Of a stretch of DNA of 21,032 nt, positions 1-7,469 are shown piece after piece (the stretch's first letter is position 1; each line of letters starts with the position of its first letter). The stretch comes from Chloroflexota bacterium. GTDB lineage: Bacteria; Chloroflexota; Dehalococcoidia; Tepidiformales; Tepidiformaceae. The notes under the pieces were generated by a model. The model searched no databases and was not told the DNA's origin. It was given only the letters and a program-made list of their open reading frames with translations. A program made the position numbers and the translations under genes. The stretch is taken from assembly GCA_963169135.1 (NCBI GenBank), contig CAUJEQ010000092.1, positions 1 through 21,032 on the forward strand, in the 5' to 3' direction.

Positions 1-1238
1 CAGCGGAGCGCGACGAGGATATGTGGGGCGACATCGCGGCTCAGGCCGAAGAAGCCGCGTTTGGCGACAACGACGGTCCGGGAATTGACCTTGCAGCGAG
101 CCTGGAAAGCCAGATGGCCGAGCGGCCGCTCGACACGCCCCGTGACTGGGAGAGTGCCGGGATTCGGCCCGTCCGGCCCGACTACGACGACGAGCGTGGC
201 GCGTTCGACCCAGAGGAAGCTGACGAGGATGTCATTCTCCGGGCGTTCGAACGGCACGCCGCGACACCCGACCCCGAGGCCAAACCGGACCCGGCCGTGG
301 CACGAGAGACCGAGGAAGCGCTCGCCGCGCTCTTCGGCCAGAACGCGGCACAGATCGTCGATGAGGCCGGTGCGGAAGCGGAGCCGCAGTCATTCATGCG
401 GCTGAGTGGGTTCGCGCCGCAACGTGAGTCGTTCGATGGAAACTGGGCGCCTGAACAGGAAGTCCAGGAAGTCCTCGCGCGCGACCGGGCGCCCTATGGC
501 GGCACCGACGGCGCCGGTTTTCTGCCTCCACCGTGGGCGGCCGAGGAGTTCGGTGCCGAAGGAGAGGGCGCTCCGGTGCGCCACGGCTCGAAGACCAAGA
601 CCTGGATCCGGGAGCTCGTGGAGACCGGTCTCCTCGCCCTGCTCGTGTTCCTTTCGGTGCGGGCCAGCTTCCAGAACTTCAAGGTCGACGGGAGTTCGAT
701 GTATCCAACCCTCGAAGATGGGCAGTTCCTCATCGTGAACAAGCTGGTCTACTCGGAAGTGGACGTGGAGAAGCTGGGGAAGTTCATCCCCTTCCTCGAG
801 GCGGGCGAGGATCCGAAGCGGAACGTGTTCCACGGGCCCCAGCGCGGCGATATCGTAGTGCTCCAGGACCCCCGCAAGCCGGAGACCGACCTCATCAAGC
901 GCGTTATCGGGCTACCAGGCGAGACGGTGGAGATCGTGGGCGGCAAGGTCTACATCAACGACCTGCTCCTGGAAGAGCCGTACATCACATCGCCATGGAA
1001 CGACACAAAGCCCAAAATCCTGATTCCCGACGGCGAGTACTACGTGCTCGGCGACAACCGGGACAACAGCCTGGATAGCCGGAGCTCGCAGGTGGGGCTC
1101 GTGCCGAAGGACCTGATCATCGGCAAGGCGATGCTCTCGTACTGGCCGCGCGACAAGTTCGGGCTGGCGCCAAACGAGGGCGGGGACCTTGGTGGCGAGA
1201 AGCCGGTACTCACGACGAGACGCCTCGGCGAAGACTAA
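1..1238 (+). CDS. lepB: Signal peptidase I with long acidic N-terminal extension (5' end possibly outside window)
   Basis: Membrane serine protease that removes signal peptides from exported proteins. Numbering from the first in-window ATG (21), the protein has 405 residues. One membrane helix lies at about 198-216, followed by the S26 domain: GSSMYPTL with nucleophile Ser226, LIKRVIG with general-base Lys293, and the box-E motif GDNRDNSLDSR at 344-354. The roughly 190 residues before the helix are acidic, low in complexity and unlike the usual 170-220-residue enzyme. The frame stays open to the left edge (from position 3) and ATG 21 has no well-placed ribosome site, so the true start may lie upstream. 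An in-frame GTG at 576, 8 nt after AAGGAGAGG (559-567), would instead give a normal 220-residue enzyme. A strong hairpin terminator follows the gene. Family call is very secure; the start is not. Confidence 0.93.
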   Translation, partial: AERDEDMWGDIAAQAEEAAFGDNDGPGIDLAASLESQMAERPLDTPRDWESAGIRPVRPDYDDERGAFDPEEADEDVILRAFERHAATPDPEAKPDPAVARETEEALAALFGQNAAQIVDEAGAEAEPQSFMRLSGFAPQRESFDGNWAPEQEVQEVLARDRAPYGGTDGAGFLPPPWAAEEFGAEGEGAPVRHGSKTKTWIRELVETGLLALLVFLSVRASFQNFKVDGSSMYPTLEDGQFLIVNKLVYSEVDVEKLGKFIPFLEAGEDPKRNVFHGPQRGDIVVLQDPRKPETDLIKRVIGLPGETVEIVGGKVYINDLLLEEPYITSPWNDTKPKILIPDGEYYVLGDNRDNSLDSRSSQVGLVPKDLIIGKAMLSYWPRDKFGLAPNEGGDLGGEKPVLTTRRLGED

Positions 1239-1263
1239 ACCCCTTCGTACCACGGAACAGACG

Positions 1264-1299
1264 GTGCGAGCTCCCGGTGTGGGAGCTCGCGCATTTTTT
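1264..1299 (+). terminator. Intrinsic terminator after signal peptidase gene
   Basis: A perfect 10-bp inverted repeat, GCGAGCTCCC (1266-1275) and GGGAGCTCGC (1281-1290), has a 5-nt loop and can be extended by two outer pairs. A run of six T follows at 1294-1299. It lies 26 nt after the lepB stop and before the pyrE promoter, so it should separate the two transcripts. Confidence 0.9.
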
Positions 1300-1317
1300 C
1301 GGAGAACCGGGCCGGGG

Positions 1318-1323
1318 TACGCT
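1318..1323 (+). promoter_or_regulatory. -10 box for leaderless pyrE
   Basis: TACGCT ends 8 nt before the pyrE ATG, with no Shine-Dalgarno site between. The spacing puts transcription start at or next to the start codon. No convincing -35 box is visible. Confidence 0.5.
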
Positions 1324-1331
1324 TCGATCCG

Positions 1332-1892
1332 ATGAGTACTGGGTATGAAGCACAACTCGAAGAGCGCGGAGCCATCCTTCGTGGGCACTTTCAGTTCGCG
1401 AGCGGCCGCCACGGCGACATCTACGTCGAGAAGTTCCGCATCCTCCAGTGGCCGGACATCACCGGGGAACTCTGCCGTGGCATCGCGGAACATTTTCGCG
1501 GACAGCCGAACCTGGTGGCCGGGCCGACAACGGGCGGGGTGATTCTTTCTTATGAAACCGCGCGGCACCTCGGACTGCGGAGCATCATCGCCGAGCGTGC
1601 GGCAGAAGGCTCGGACCAGCGCGAGTTCAAGCGAGGCTTCGAGATCGGTCCCGGCGATCGGGTGCTGGTCGTCGACGACGTGCTCACGACCGGTGGGAGT
1701 ATCCGTGAGGTGCTTGCAGCCGTTCGAGCGCGAGGGGCGGAGGTCGTGGGCGTTGGCGTGCTGGTCGATCGTACATCGGGCAAGGTGGACTTCGGGGTGC
1801 CCTTCTTCGCGTGCATCTCGCTCGAAATCGCCTCGTGGGCGCCCGAGGAATGCCCACTCTGCAAGAAGGGTGTCCCGCTCGTCATCACCTGA
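1332..1892 (+). CDS. pyrE: Orotate phosphoribosyltransferase
   Basis: Transfers a phosphoribosyl group from PRPP to orotate, giving OMP in the fifth step of pyrimidine synthesis; cytosolic. The 186-residue protein has the N-terminal ligand region with FASGRHGDIYVEK, a GPTTGGV loop, and the PRPP-binding motif VLVVDDVLTTGGS at about 111-123 with the acidic pair Asp115-Asp116. A CPLCKKG motif near the C-terminus resembles the Cys-x2-Cys tail of OPRTs from thermophiles and archaea. Length fits the family. ATG 1332 was chosen because a -10 box lies just upstream and the first residues fit the family. The lepB terminator precedes it and a DinB-like gene follows 68 nt later with its own promoter, so it is probably monocistronic. 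No other pyr gene is in the window. Confidence 0.93.
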   Translation: MSTGYEAQLEERGAILRGHFQFASGRHGDIYVEKFRILQWPDITGELCRGIAEHFRGQPNLVAGPTTGGVILSYETARHLGLRSIIAERAAEGSDQREFKRGFEIGPGDRVLVVDDVLTTGGSIREVLAAVRARGAEVVGVGVLVDRTSGKVDFGVPFFACISLEIASWAPEECPLCKKGVPLVIT

Positions 1893-1947
1893 GCAACCCG
1901 CGCGGCATGGCTGCACTGGTCTTCACCGGAGCGCATTGCGGGTGGCG

Positions 1948-1953
1948 TACAAT
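1948..1953 (+). promoter_or_regulatory. -10 box for leaderless DinB-like gene
   Basis: TACAAT, a near-consensus -10 box, is followed by 7 nt and then ATG 1961. There is no ribosome binding site in the gap. This fixes the start at 1961 rather than at possible starts further upstream that would overlap pyrE. Confidence 0.6.
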
Positions 1954-1960
1954 TCGCGGC

Positions 1961-2467
1961 ATGCGTTACGTGCGCCAGGCCGGCAGTGACCCTTCGTTCT
2001 TGTTGAAGGCGCTCGGCGAGGCGGCTGGCGAACTGCACCGGGCATTTTTCGGCATACATGAGCGTGAACTGCAGCGCGAGGCCGACGGGGTGGACGAGGG
2101 CTGGAGTCTGCTTGCCATCCCGTTCCACCTGCGCGAAGTGGAGCGGGGAGTCCAGGGGCAACTGGAACTGATGCTCCACGCACGGGAGCCGGAGATCCGT
2201 CATGTCGACCTGGACGACATCCCGTTCCGCGAGGACTACTACGAAGAGGACGTGGAAGAACTGCTGGAGGAGTTCCACTACCTCCGGCGGCGTACCACCT
2301 ACCTGCTCTGGGACATCGATGAGCGCGACTGGCAGCGCGGGGGGCTGCACCCCTATCGCGGGCGGCTCACCGTGCTGGACCTGGCGCGAGAAGCGTACCG
2401 GCACGACCTGGAGCACCTCTGGCAGGCGCGGCGGATGATCGACCAGCTGGCCGGCGCCGTCCGTTGA
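1961..2467 (+). CDS. DinB-like superfamily protein
   Basis: A 168-residue predicted four-helix-bundle protein of the DinB/YfiT type, often metal-dependent thiol or small-molecule transferases; the substrate is unknown. The metal-ligand pattern of the superfamily is visible: His56 in PFHLREVE, then the pair His148 and His152 in RHDLEHLWQ. The protein is rich in Glu, Arg and Trp as usual for these bundles. ATG 1961 follows a -10 box by 7 nt. The stop TGA overlaps a TTG (TTGA at 2464-2467) that can start the downstream dihydropteroate synthase, suggesting translational coupling. A folate link is possible from this arrangement but is only inference. Confidence 0.75.
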   Translation: MRYVRQAGSDPSFLLKALGEAAGELHRAFFGIHERELQREADGVDEGWSLLAIPFHLREVERGVQGQLELMLHAREPEIRHVDLDDIPFREDYYEEDVEELLEEFHYLRRRTTYLLWDIDERDWQRGGLHPYRGRLTVLDLAREAYRHDLEHLWQARRMIDQLAGAVR

Positions 2468-3666
2468 TTCCCTCGTTCCGGGTTGTGCCGCCAGGAACGA
2501 GCCAGGCTGCGGCGGACCCGCAGGCCCCGGTCATTCTGTACTTCGAAGGCGAACGCGAGTTGCTGCAGGTGGCGACGAGCGCGGTTGGCCTGGGGTTGGA
2601 CCTCACCGGCCAGGCGGTGCGGATCGTAGCGAGCCGGCAGGAACTGGATGCCCTGGCAGGTGCCCTGGAGACAGCCGGATCGCGGCACGGAGCTCCGTTA
2701 CGACGGTTCCTGGAGCCCGTCACTGAGTGGCGCCTGCGGACCATGGCGCTGCCGCTCGCCCGGCCGGTCATCATGGGAATCCTGAACCTGACCGACGATT
2801 CTTTTTCGGGCGATGGCGTGGGGCAGGATGTGGCCGGGGCCATGGGCAGAGCGGAGGCACTGCGCGCCGCAAAGGCTGACATCATCGACCTGGGCGCCGA
2901 AAGCGCGAGGGCCGACCGGCCGGTGATGGACGAGCGCCAGGAGGCGGAACTTGTTGGACGCGTGGTCGAGCAATTGACCGCTGAAGGCCATGTTGTCTCG
3001 ATCGACACGTACAAAGGCACGGTCGCGCGGGCAGCGCTCCATGCCGGTGCGGAGATCGTGAACGACATCAGCGGGCTGACGCTGGGGGTGGCGGCGGCAC
3101 AAGAAGCTGCCGGGGCGAGGGCGGGATACGTGCTGAATTACAGCTACTCGGTGCCCAAGCGGCGGCCCGATGCTCCACCCGTGTACGTTGACGTGGTCGC
3201 TGAAACCGTGGCGTGGATGGAAATGCAACTCGCGGAACTGGCACGGACCGGGCTGGCGCGGCGGCACATCGCCATCGACCCGGGCATCGCGTTCGGGAAG
3301 AGCCACGACGAGGACATCCAGGTATTGCGGCGCATCGGCGAGCTGCAGACGTTCGGGCAGCCGATCCTGCTGGCCCATTCGCGCAAGAACTTCATCGGGA
3401 GTATCAACAGGCTGCCGCCAGCGGAGCGCGACCTGGAGACACACGCGGTGAGCGCGCTCGCGTTCGCCCAGGGGGTGCGGATCTTCCGTGTTCACGATCC
3501 CGAGGGTGCACGCCGGGCATTGGAGATGGCCGCGGCGATTGCGGCGAGGCAGGCGGGGGACTTCGGACCGGACCAGGGCTCGTGGCCGTGGCGCGCGGGC
3601 GCGACGGCGGCCCACATGGCGCAGGCTGAACCGGATAAGGCCCCGCCAGAGGGTCAGCGCTGGTAG
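2464..3666 (+). CDS. folP: Dihydropteroate synthase-like protein with N-terminal extra domain
   Basis: Expected to join p-aminobenzoate to a pterin pyrophosphate in folate synthesis. The 400-residue product is longer than a classic DHPS (about 270-290). Residues 1-100 form an extra alpha/beta-looking domain; the TIM barrel starts with MGILNLTDDSF at 104. Further motifs are DLGAESAR at 142-149, SIDTYK at 179-184, DPGIAFGK at 272-279, AHSRKNFIG at 304-312 and RVHD at 342-345. Deviations from textbook enzymes are GAESARAD for GGESTRPG, no Met-His-Met strand (NYSYS occupies that area) and AHSRK for GVSRK. TTG 2464 overlaps the upstream stop; GTG 2482 is an alternative start. The 3' end overlaps the convergent gene by 13 bp. 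Catalytic function is likely but a related pterin-binding role is possible. Confidence 0.8.
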   Translation: MIPSFRVVPPGTSQAAADPQAPVILYFEGERELLQVATSAVGLGLDLTGQAVRIVASRQELDALAGALETAGSRHGAPLRRFLEPVTEWRLRTMALPLARPVIMGILNLTDDSFSGDGVGQDVAGAMGRAEALRAAKADIIDLGAESARADRPVMDERQEAELVGRVVEQLTAEGHVVSIDTYKGTVARAALHAGAEIVNDISGLTLGVAAAQEAAGARAGYVLNYSYSVPKRRPDAPPVYVDVVAETVAWMEMQLAELARTGLARRHIAIDPGIAFGKSHDEDIQVLRRIGELQTFGQPILLAHSRKNFIGSINRLPPAERDLETHAVSALAFAQGVRIFRVHDPEGARRALEMAAAIAARQAGDFGPDQGSWPWRAGATAAHMAQAEPDKAPPEGQRW

Positions 3667-4358
3667 TTCTCGGGGATTGGCGGATACGTGCCCACGCCGT
3701 CGATATACCAGGACGCCGCCGAGCCGCTGGCATCCGTCGTGAGCGTGCCCCGCGTGGCACCATCGCGGCTGATGATCCAGAGCTCGGGATGGGTGCGGGC
3801 CCAGTAGCGGAGCAGTATCCACTGCCCGTCGGGCGACCATGTGACCGGGCTCGGGCCGCCGTACTCCCTGGTGTCGAATTCCGCGATTGTGGTACGGGTG
3901 CCATCCTTCAAGAGGACGATGCGTCCATCGTATTCGCTGAAGACCTCTTCGCCGGAAGGAGCGACCAGCCCCGATTCAGCACCGGGCTTCGGCGTGCTTG
4001 GCTGGACGCCGAGGTCGCGGATGGTGCGCGTTTCTGTATTGAGTTCGAAGAGTACCGGGCCGCGCGAGTCGTATCTCGTGAAGAGGATCGTGGTGTCATC
4101 CACAGAGTAGATTTCCGCGGGGTAGTCGTTCCGCGAGAGACAATAGACCTCTTCGGAGCCCGCCCCAGACGCCGCCGCGCGGATGATGCATTGCTCTTCG
4201 TTGAGGTAGATGATGCTGCCCGGGATGACCGGGTTCGGGTCATCTCGGAGGGACGGGGGCGAGGGGTCGTGGCGGCCATAATTGGCGACAACGATCACCG
4301 CGACAACCAGGAGAGCGAGACCGGCGATGACTGCGGCGACGTAGAGGCGGGTCCTCAC
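3654..4358 (-). CDS. Membrane-anchored beta-propeller-like (TolB/WD40-type) protein
   Basis: A 234-residue protein with an N-terminal membrane helix at about 7-27 (AVIAGLALLVVAVIVVA) and an outside domain. That domain has repeated propeller-like strands such as VTWSPDGQWILLRYW and LWIISRDGATRGTLTTD. TolB/WD40-type propellers usually sense or scaffold; no function can be named. It is short for a full propeller, so it may be a partial one or another beta fold. The GTG start overlaps the upstream DUF2157 stop as GTGA (4355-4358). A GGAGG site lies 5 nt before it, so the two genes are translationally coupled. Its 3' end overlaps the dihydropteroate synthase gene by 13 bp. Confidence 0.7.
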   Translation of the reverse strand: MRTRLYVAAVIAGLALLVVAVIVVANYGRHDPSPPSLRDDPNPVIPGSIIYLNEEQCIIRAAASGAGSEEVYCLSRNDYPAEIYSVDDTTILFTRYDSRGPVLFELNTETRTIRDLGVQPSTPKPGAESGLVAPSGEEVFSEYDGRIVLLKDGTRTTIAEFDTREYGGPSPVTWSPDGQWILLRYWARTHPELWIISRDGATRGTLTTDASGSAASWYIDGVGTYPPIPENYQR

Positions 4359-5329
4359 CGGAGCCTCCTGATCTGTTCCGCGGAGCGGAAGCGGGCGAGC
4401 AAGAGGACGCCGGCGATGAGCGCCCCGCCGCTAATCATCAGGGCGACAGGCGCACCAAGGCGGTCTTCGAAGTGTTCGAAGATAAAGGTCACCAGCCCGA
4501 CGAAGCTGGCGATCACACCTACTGCCAGGAACGTGAACGAGGCTCGCATGACGCCGAGGGCGATAAGCGCACCGCCGGCCGCGAAGACCATCAACTCGAA
4601 GACCATCCCGTTTTCCGTGAAGCCGGCCTCATAAGGACCGGCGACGCAGAGCGTCGCGAAGATGAGCCTGCCGGAAAAGCGCGGGAGGAACGTACCGGCC
4701 TCGGTGAGTGCGAGCCCGGCGACGCCGAAGCCGAAGATCAACATGCCGGCAAGAACCTGGCTGAACTCGTCGGGCCAGTTGCCCACGGCCTGACCCAGGG
4801 CGAAGAGCGCGGCGCCGAGGGCCACGACCTGCGGATGCGCAGGGTTGAACACCCAGAGGATGAGCGCAAGCCCGGCAGCCGCGCTCATTACGGTGAGCAG
4901 GCCGTTCGCGTCATCCTCGAAGGTGAGTCCTGCCGGCTCGAATTCATTCAGGATGACCGCAACAGAGCCGGCGAAGAGCGCAACGGCGACGAACCACGCG
5001 AGCTGGCCGGCGCGGTCCAGGCCGGGCTCTTTGCTGGTGTGGAGTCCGGCGCCGAGAGCCAGTGCGAGCAAAGTGGGCACGCCGATCGCCATGACACGGG
5101 CCCAGGAATCGAGGTCGGGCCAGCGCTGCTCGATGAGCGCGAAGACGCCGACCGAAACGACCACAACACCGAGGTAGAGGAGCGCTTCGATGGCACCGGG
5201 GCGCTCCCCGGAGGGGCGCGCCAGGCCAGCGGGGCGCTGGCGTTCGAAGGCGCGGATCCGCTCAGCGTCAGAGTCGTGAATGACTCCCGCGTCGAGCCAC
5301 CGTTCGAGGTGCTCTTCAACGTCGGGCAT
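4355..5329 (-). CDS. DUF2157-type polytopic membrane protein
   Basis: A 324-residue protein. The first 30 residues (MPDVEEHLERWLDAGVIHDS) match the N-terminal helix pair of DUF2157 proteins, a short cytosolic segment before the membrane part. About eight to ten hydrophobic helices follow, for example in ALLYLGVVVVSVGVFALI and FLAVGVIASFVGLVTFIF. The role is unknown; members are inner-membrane proteins with no established reaction. ATG 5329 was chosen because a complete promoter ends 6 nt before it; the reading frame extends further up but with atypical sequence. It is first in a two-gene unit with the propeller-like protein, joined by a GTGA overlap, so the two products probably act together at the membrane. 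Confidence 0.75.
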   Translation of the reverse strand: MPDVEEHLERWLDAGVIHDSDAERIRAFERQRPAGLARPSGERPGAIEALLYLGVVVVSVGVFALIEQRWPDLDSWARVMAIGVPTLLALALGAGLHTSKEPGLDRAGQLAWFVAVALFAGSVAVILNEFEPAGLTFEDDANGLLTVMSAAAGLALILWVFNPAHPQVVALGAALFALGQAVGNWPDEFSQVLAGMLIFGFGVAGLALTEAGTFLPRFSGRLIFATLCVAGPYEAGFTENGMVFELMVFAAGGALIALGVMRASFTFLAVGVIASFVGLVTFIFEHFEDRLGAPVALMISGGALIAGVLLLARFRSAEQIRRLR

Positions 5330-5335
5330 GCGCAC

Positions 5336-5364
5336 ACGGTAGCCGGGTGGGCATCGTGGAACAA
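5336..5364 (-). promoter_or_regulatory. Promoter of the DUF2157 gene (leaderless)
   Basis: On the minus strand, TTGTTC (5364-5359) is a -35 box and TACCGT (5341-5336) a -10 box, with a 17-bp spacer. Six nt then lead into ATG 5329. This is the best two-box promoter in the window and supports a leaderless mRNA. Confidence 0.6.
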
Positions 5365-5516
5365 GGACGAACGGGCCTGCCTGGAATAGCCGGACGGGGT
5401 TGATTCCCTCCGGGCGCAGAGCGGGGTTGGAGCTCCGCGGGCTTTCGCGGACGCGGCGGCGCCTTGATGATGCAGAATGGCCCCCGCGCCCGCAGCACCT
5501 CTCACCGGAGCCGCCC

Positions 5517-6746
5517 TTGTCCCGTCCGCTGGAAGATGTCCGCATTCTCGACCTGACCTGGGTGCTCGCCGGGCCGTTCGCCTCGATGATCCTCTGTGAC
5601 CTTGGGGCGGAGGTCATCAAGGTCGAACGCCCGCCGTTCGGGGACATTTCCCGGACGACGGGTCCGTACCAGAACGGCTGGAGCGGCTACTTCTTCTCGA
5701 TCAACCGGGGGAAGAGGAGTGTGGCAATCGACCTGCGGTCGGCCGAGGGGAAAGAACTGTTCCTCCGGCTGGTCGAGCACGCGGACGTAGTGATGGAGAA
5801 CTTCACACCCGGGACGCTGGACCGGCTGGGGATCGGGTACGAGGTGCTGGCCACACGGAACCCCAGGATCATCCTGACCAGCATTTCCGGGTTCGGGCAA
5901 AGTGGCCCGTACAGCCAGCGCCCAGCACTCGACATCGTGGTACAGGCGATGGGCGGTGTGATGTCGATCACCGGTGAACCCGGGGGCAACCCGATACGGC
6001 CGGGCGCGTCCTACGGCGACCTCGCGGCGGGGATGTTCGCGGTGATCGGCGTGCTTTCGGCGCTGCACGAGCGCGAGCGAAGCGGGCAGGGTCAGGCGGT
6101 GGACATCAGCATGCTCGACACGCAGGTGACGGTGATGGAGAACGCGATCATGCGGTACTTCGTGACCGGGGAGGTGCCCGGTCCGCTCGGGACCCGGCAC
6201 CCGAGCGCCACACCATTCCAGGCGTTCCCGACCGCTGACGGGCATATCGTGATCGCGCTCGGGTTCGGCGAGGAGAACCAGTGGAGCCTGCTCTGCGCGA
6301 TCCTGGGTGTGCCGGAGATCATCGACGACGAGCGCTTTGAGACAGGGCCGAAGCGGACGCGGAACCACGTTCAGCTCGAGCCGATCCTGGCGAAGGCGTT
6401 TCAACAGCGGACGACGGCGGAATGGTACGCGGACCTGCTGGCGGCGGGCATCCCGTGTGGACCTGTGAACACGGTCGCCGAAGTCGTGGAGGATGAACAC
6501 ATCCGCGAGCGCGGAATGATCCAGGAAGTCACGCACCCGGTGGCCGGGACGATCCCGATCGCCAACACGCCGGTGCGCATGTCGCGGAGCGAATCAGGCA
6601 TCAAGGGGCCGCCTCCGAGCCTTGGCGAGGACACGCTGGACGTGTTTGGCGCACTGCTTGGGCTAACGTCCGAGGAAGTCGCGACGCTCGAGGGAAAGGG
6701 AATCGTCGCGACCCGTGGTGGGCCAGACATCTCGAAGATCACGTAG
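5517..6746 (+). CDS. Family III CoA-transferase (CaiB/BaiF)
   Basis: Moves CoA between acyl-CoA donors and organic acids through an aspartyl-CoA intermediate; cytosolic. The 409-residue product shows the family N-terminus LEDVRILDLTWVLAGPFA, then LCDLGAEVIKVERP, a cofactor region with SINRGKRSVAIDLR, and YGDLAAGM with catalytic Asp168, which matches Asp169 of formyl-CoA transferase. The C-terminal lid contains GIPCGPVNTV. TTG 5517 is chosen because it has GGAG 6 nt upstream and gives the normal N-terminus; the frame is open upstream but in unlike sequence. The substrate cannot be read from sequence. The closest general fold relatives act on carnitine, oxalate, succinate-malate or bile acids. 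It is divergent from the DUF2157 gene and its 3' end overlaps the convergent gene by 8 bp. Confidence 0.9.
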   Translation: MSRPLEDVRILDLTWVLAGPFASMILCDLGAEVIKVERPPFGDISRTTGPYQNGWSGYFFSINRGKRSVAIDLRSAEGKELFLRLVEHADVVMENFTPGTLDRLGIGYEVLATRNPRIILTSISGFGQSGPYSQRPALDIVVQAMGGVMSITGEPGGNPIRPGASYGDLAAGMFAVIGVLSALHERERSGQGQAVDISMLDTQVTVMENAIMRYFVTGEVPGPLGTRHPSATPFQAFPTADGHIVIALGFGEENQWSLLCAILGVPEIIDDERFETGPKRTRNHVQLEPILAKAFQQRTTAEWYADLLAAGIPCGPVNTVAEVVEDEHIRERGMIQEVTHPVAGTIPIANTPVRMSRSESGIKGPPPSLGEDTLDVFGALLGLTSEEVATLEGKGIVATRGGPDISKIT

Positions 6747-7449
6747 CGGGCGGGCGATACAGCCCGTGCTGTTCGATATAGCGCCGAACGCCCAAAGAGA
6801 CGGGAAGCTCGTCCAGTCCGACGGCAACGCTCTCGCGCACGACGGTGGACGAGAGTGAGGCGGGATGGGCGTGGATCTCGCGGACGAGGATCCGGCCGGC
6901 AAACGGGCCGGCGTTGGCGCGCACCCACGCCTCGACCTCGGTGACATGGTGGTTCCCGCGGTTGGCGGCGATAACGCGATGACGCTCGAAGAAGGGCGCG
7001 AGTTCGCCCTCCATGTCGGCGTAGTAACGCGGATCGAAAAGGCGCTCGAGCGTATCGAATCCGACGATGGCATCGACGCCGACATCGCCAACCGCGGCCG
7101 AGAGGGCGCTGGCCTGGTCGATGATGCGGGCGGCGTTGGCGGCGAGAACGGCGAGTTCGGGGCGTTCGCCATGGAGTTCGAGCAACATGGCCACGCGATC
7201 GTGGAGGCTGGCGCCGAAGACATCCTTGGCGACGTTCCGCGTGGTAAGCATGGCGGCGACGTGTTCGACGCCATCAACTTCGAGCGCGGCTTCGAGCAAG
7301 TGCACGTGCGCAAGCGTGGGGGGGTTATAGGCAGCGGGAAGGAACGCAAGGCGTCCTCGGAACGGGCCGCCGGAATCGAACCGCGCGACCGCGGGAGCCG
7401 GGGTGGCTTCAAGTTCCGAAAGGAGGTTGACCAGGTCGGGGTCGGTCAT
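6739..7449 (-). CDS. Nucleotidylyltransferase, NMNAT/Pof1-like
   Basis: A 236-residue HIGH-superfamily nucleotidylyltransferase, probably adenylylating nicotinate or nicotinamide mononucleotide in NAD metabolism. The nucleotide-binding motif is NPPTLAH at 42-48, in place of the bacterial NadD form GxFxPxHxGH. The ISSTxxR-type motif is LSSTVVRE, with Ser200, Ser201 and Arg205. The N-P-P-T-x-A-H form is known from fungal NMNAT/Pof1-like proteins rather than from NadD. A further motif, VGFDTLERLFDPRYY, resembles the substrate region of NMNATs. ATG 7449 follows a -10 box by 7 nt. A seven-G/C run encodes the Pro-Pro of the motif. Substrate remains inferred; a phosphopantetheine or other role cannot be excluded. 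Confidence 0.75.
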   Translation of the reverse strand: MTDPDLVNLLSELEATPAPAVARFDSGGPFRGRLAFLPAAYNPPTLAHVHLLEAALEVDGVEHVAAMLTTRNVAKDVFGASLHDRVAMLLELHGERPELAVLAANAARIIDQASALSAAVGDVGVDAIVGFDTLERLFDPRYYADMEGELAPFFERHRVIAANRGNHHVTEVEAWVRANAGPFAGRILVREIHAHPASLSSTVVRESVAVGLDELPVSLGVRRYIEQHGLYRPPAT

Positions 7450-7456
7450 GTGAACG

Positions 7457-7462
7457 ATCGTA
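7457..7462 (-). promoter_or_regulatory. -10 box for the NMNAT-like gene
   Basis: TACGAT on the minus strand ends 7 nt before ATG 7449. It lies in the 20-nt gap after the orphan small gene, so the NMNAT-like gene can be expressed on its own, leaderless, as well as by read-through. Confidence 0.55.
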
Positions 7463-7469
7463 GCGCGAG

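Noticed and set aside
912..1916. Long minus-strand frame across lepB and pyrE (about 330 codons)
   Set aside because: It lies opposite two certain genes, with composition expected from GC-rich antisense frames and no family features.
4472..5389. Plus-strand frame of about 300 codons opposite the DUF2157 gene
   Set aside because: Highly charged, repetitive Glu/Arg/Gly content is typical of the reverse of a membrane protein gene; the minus strand has a promoter and family match.
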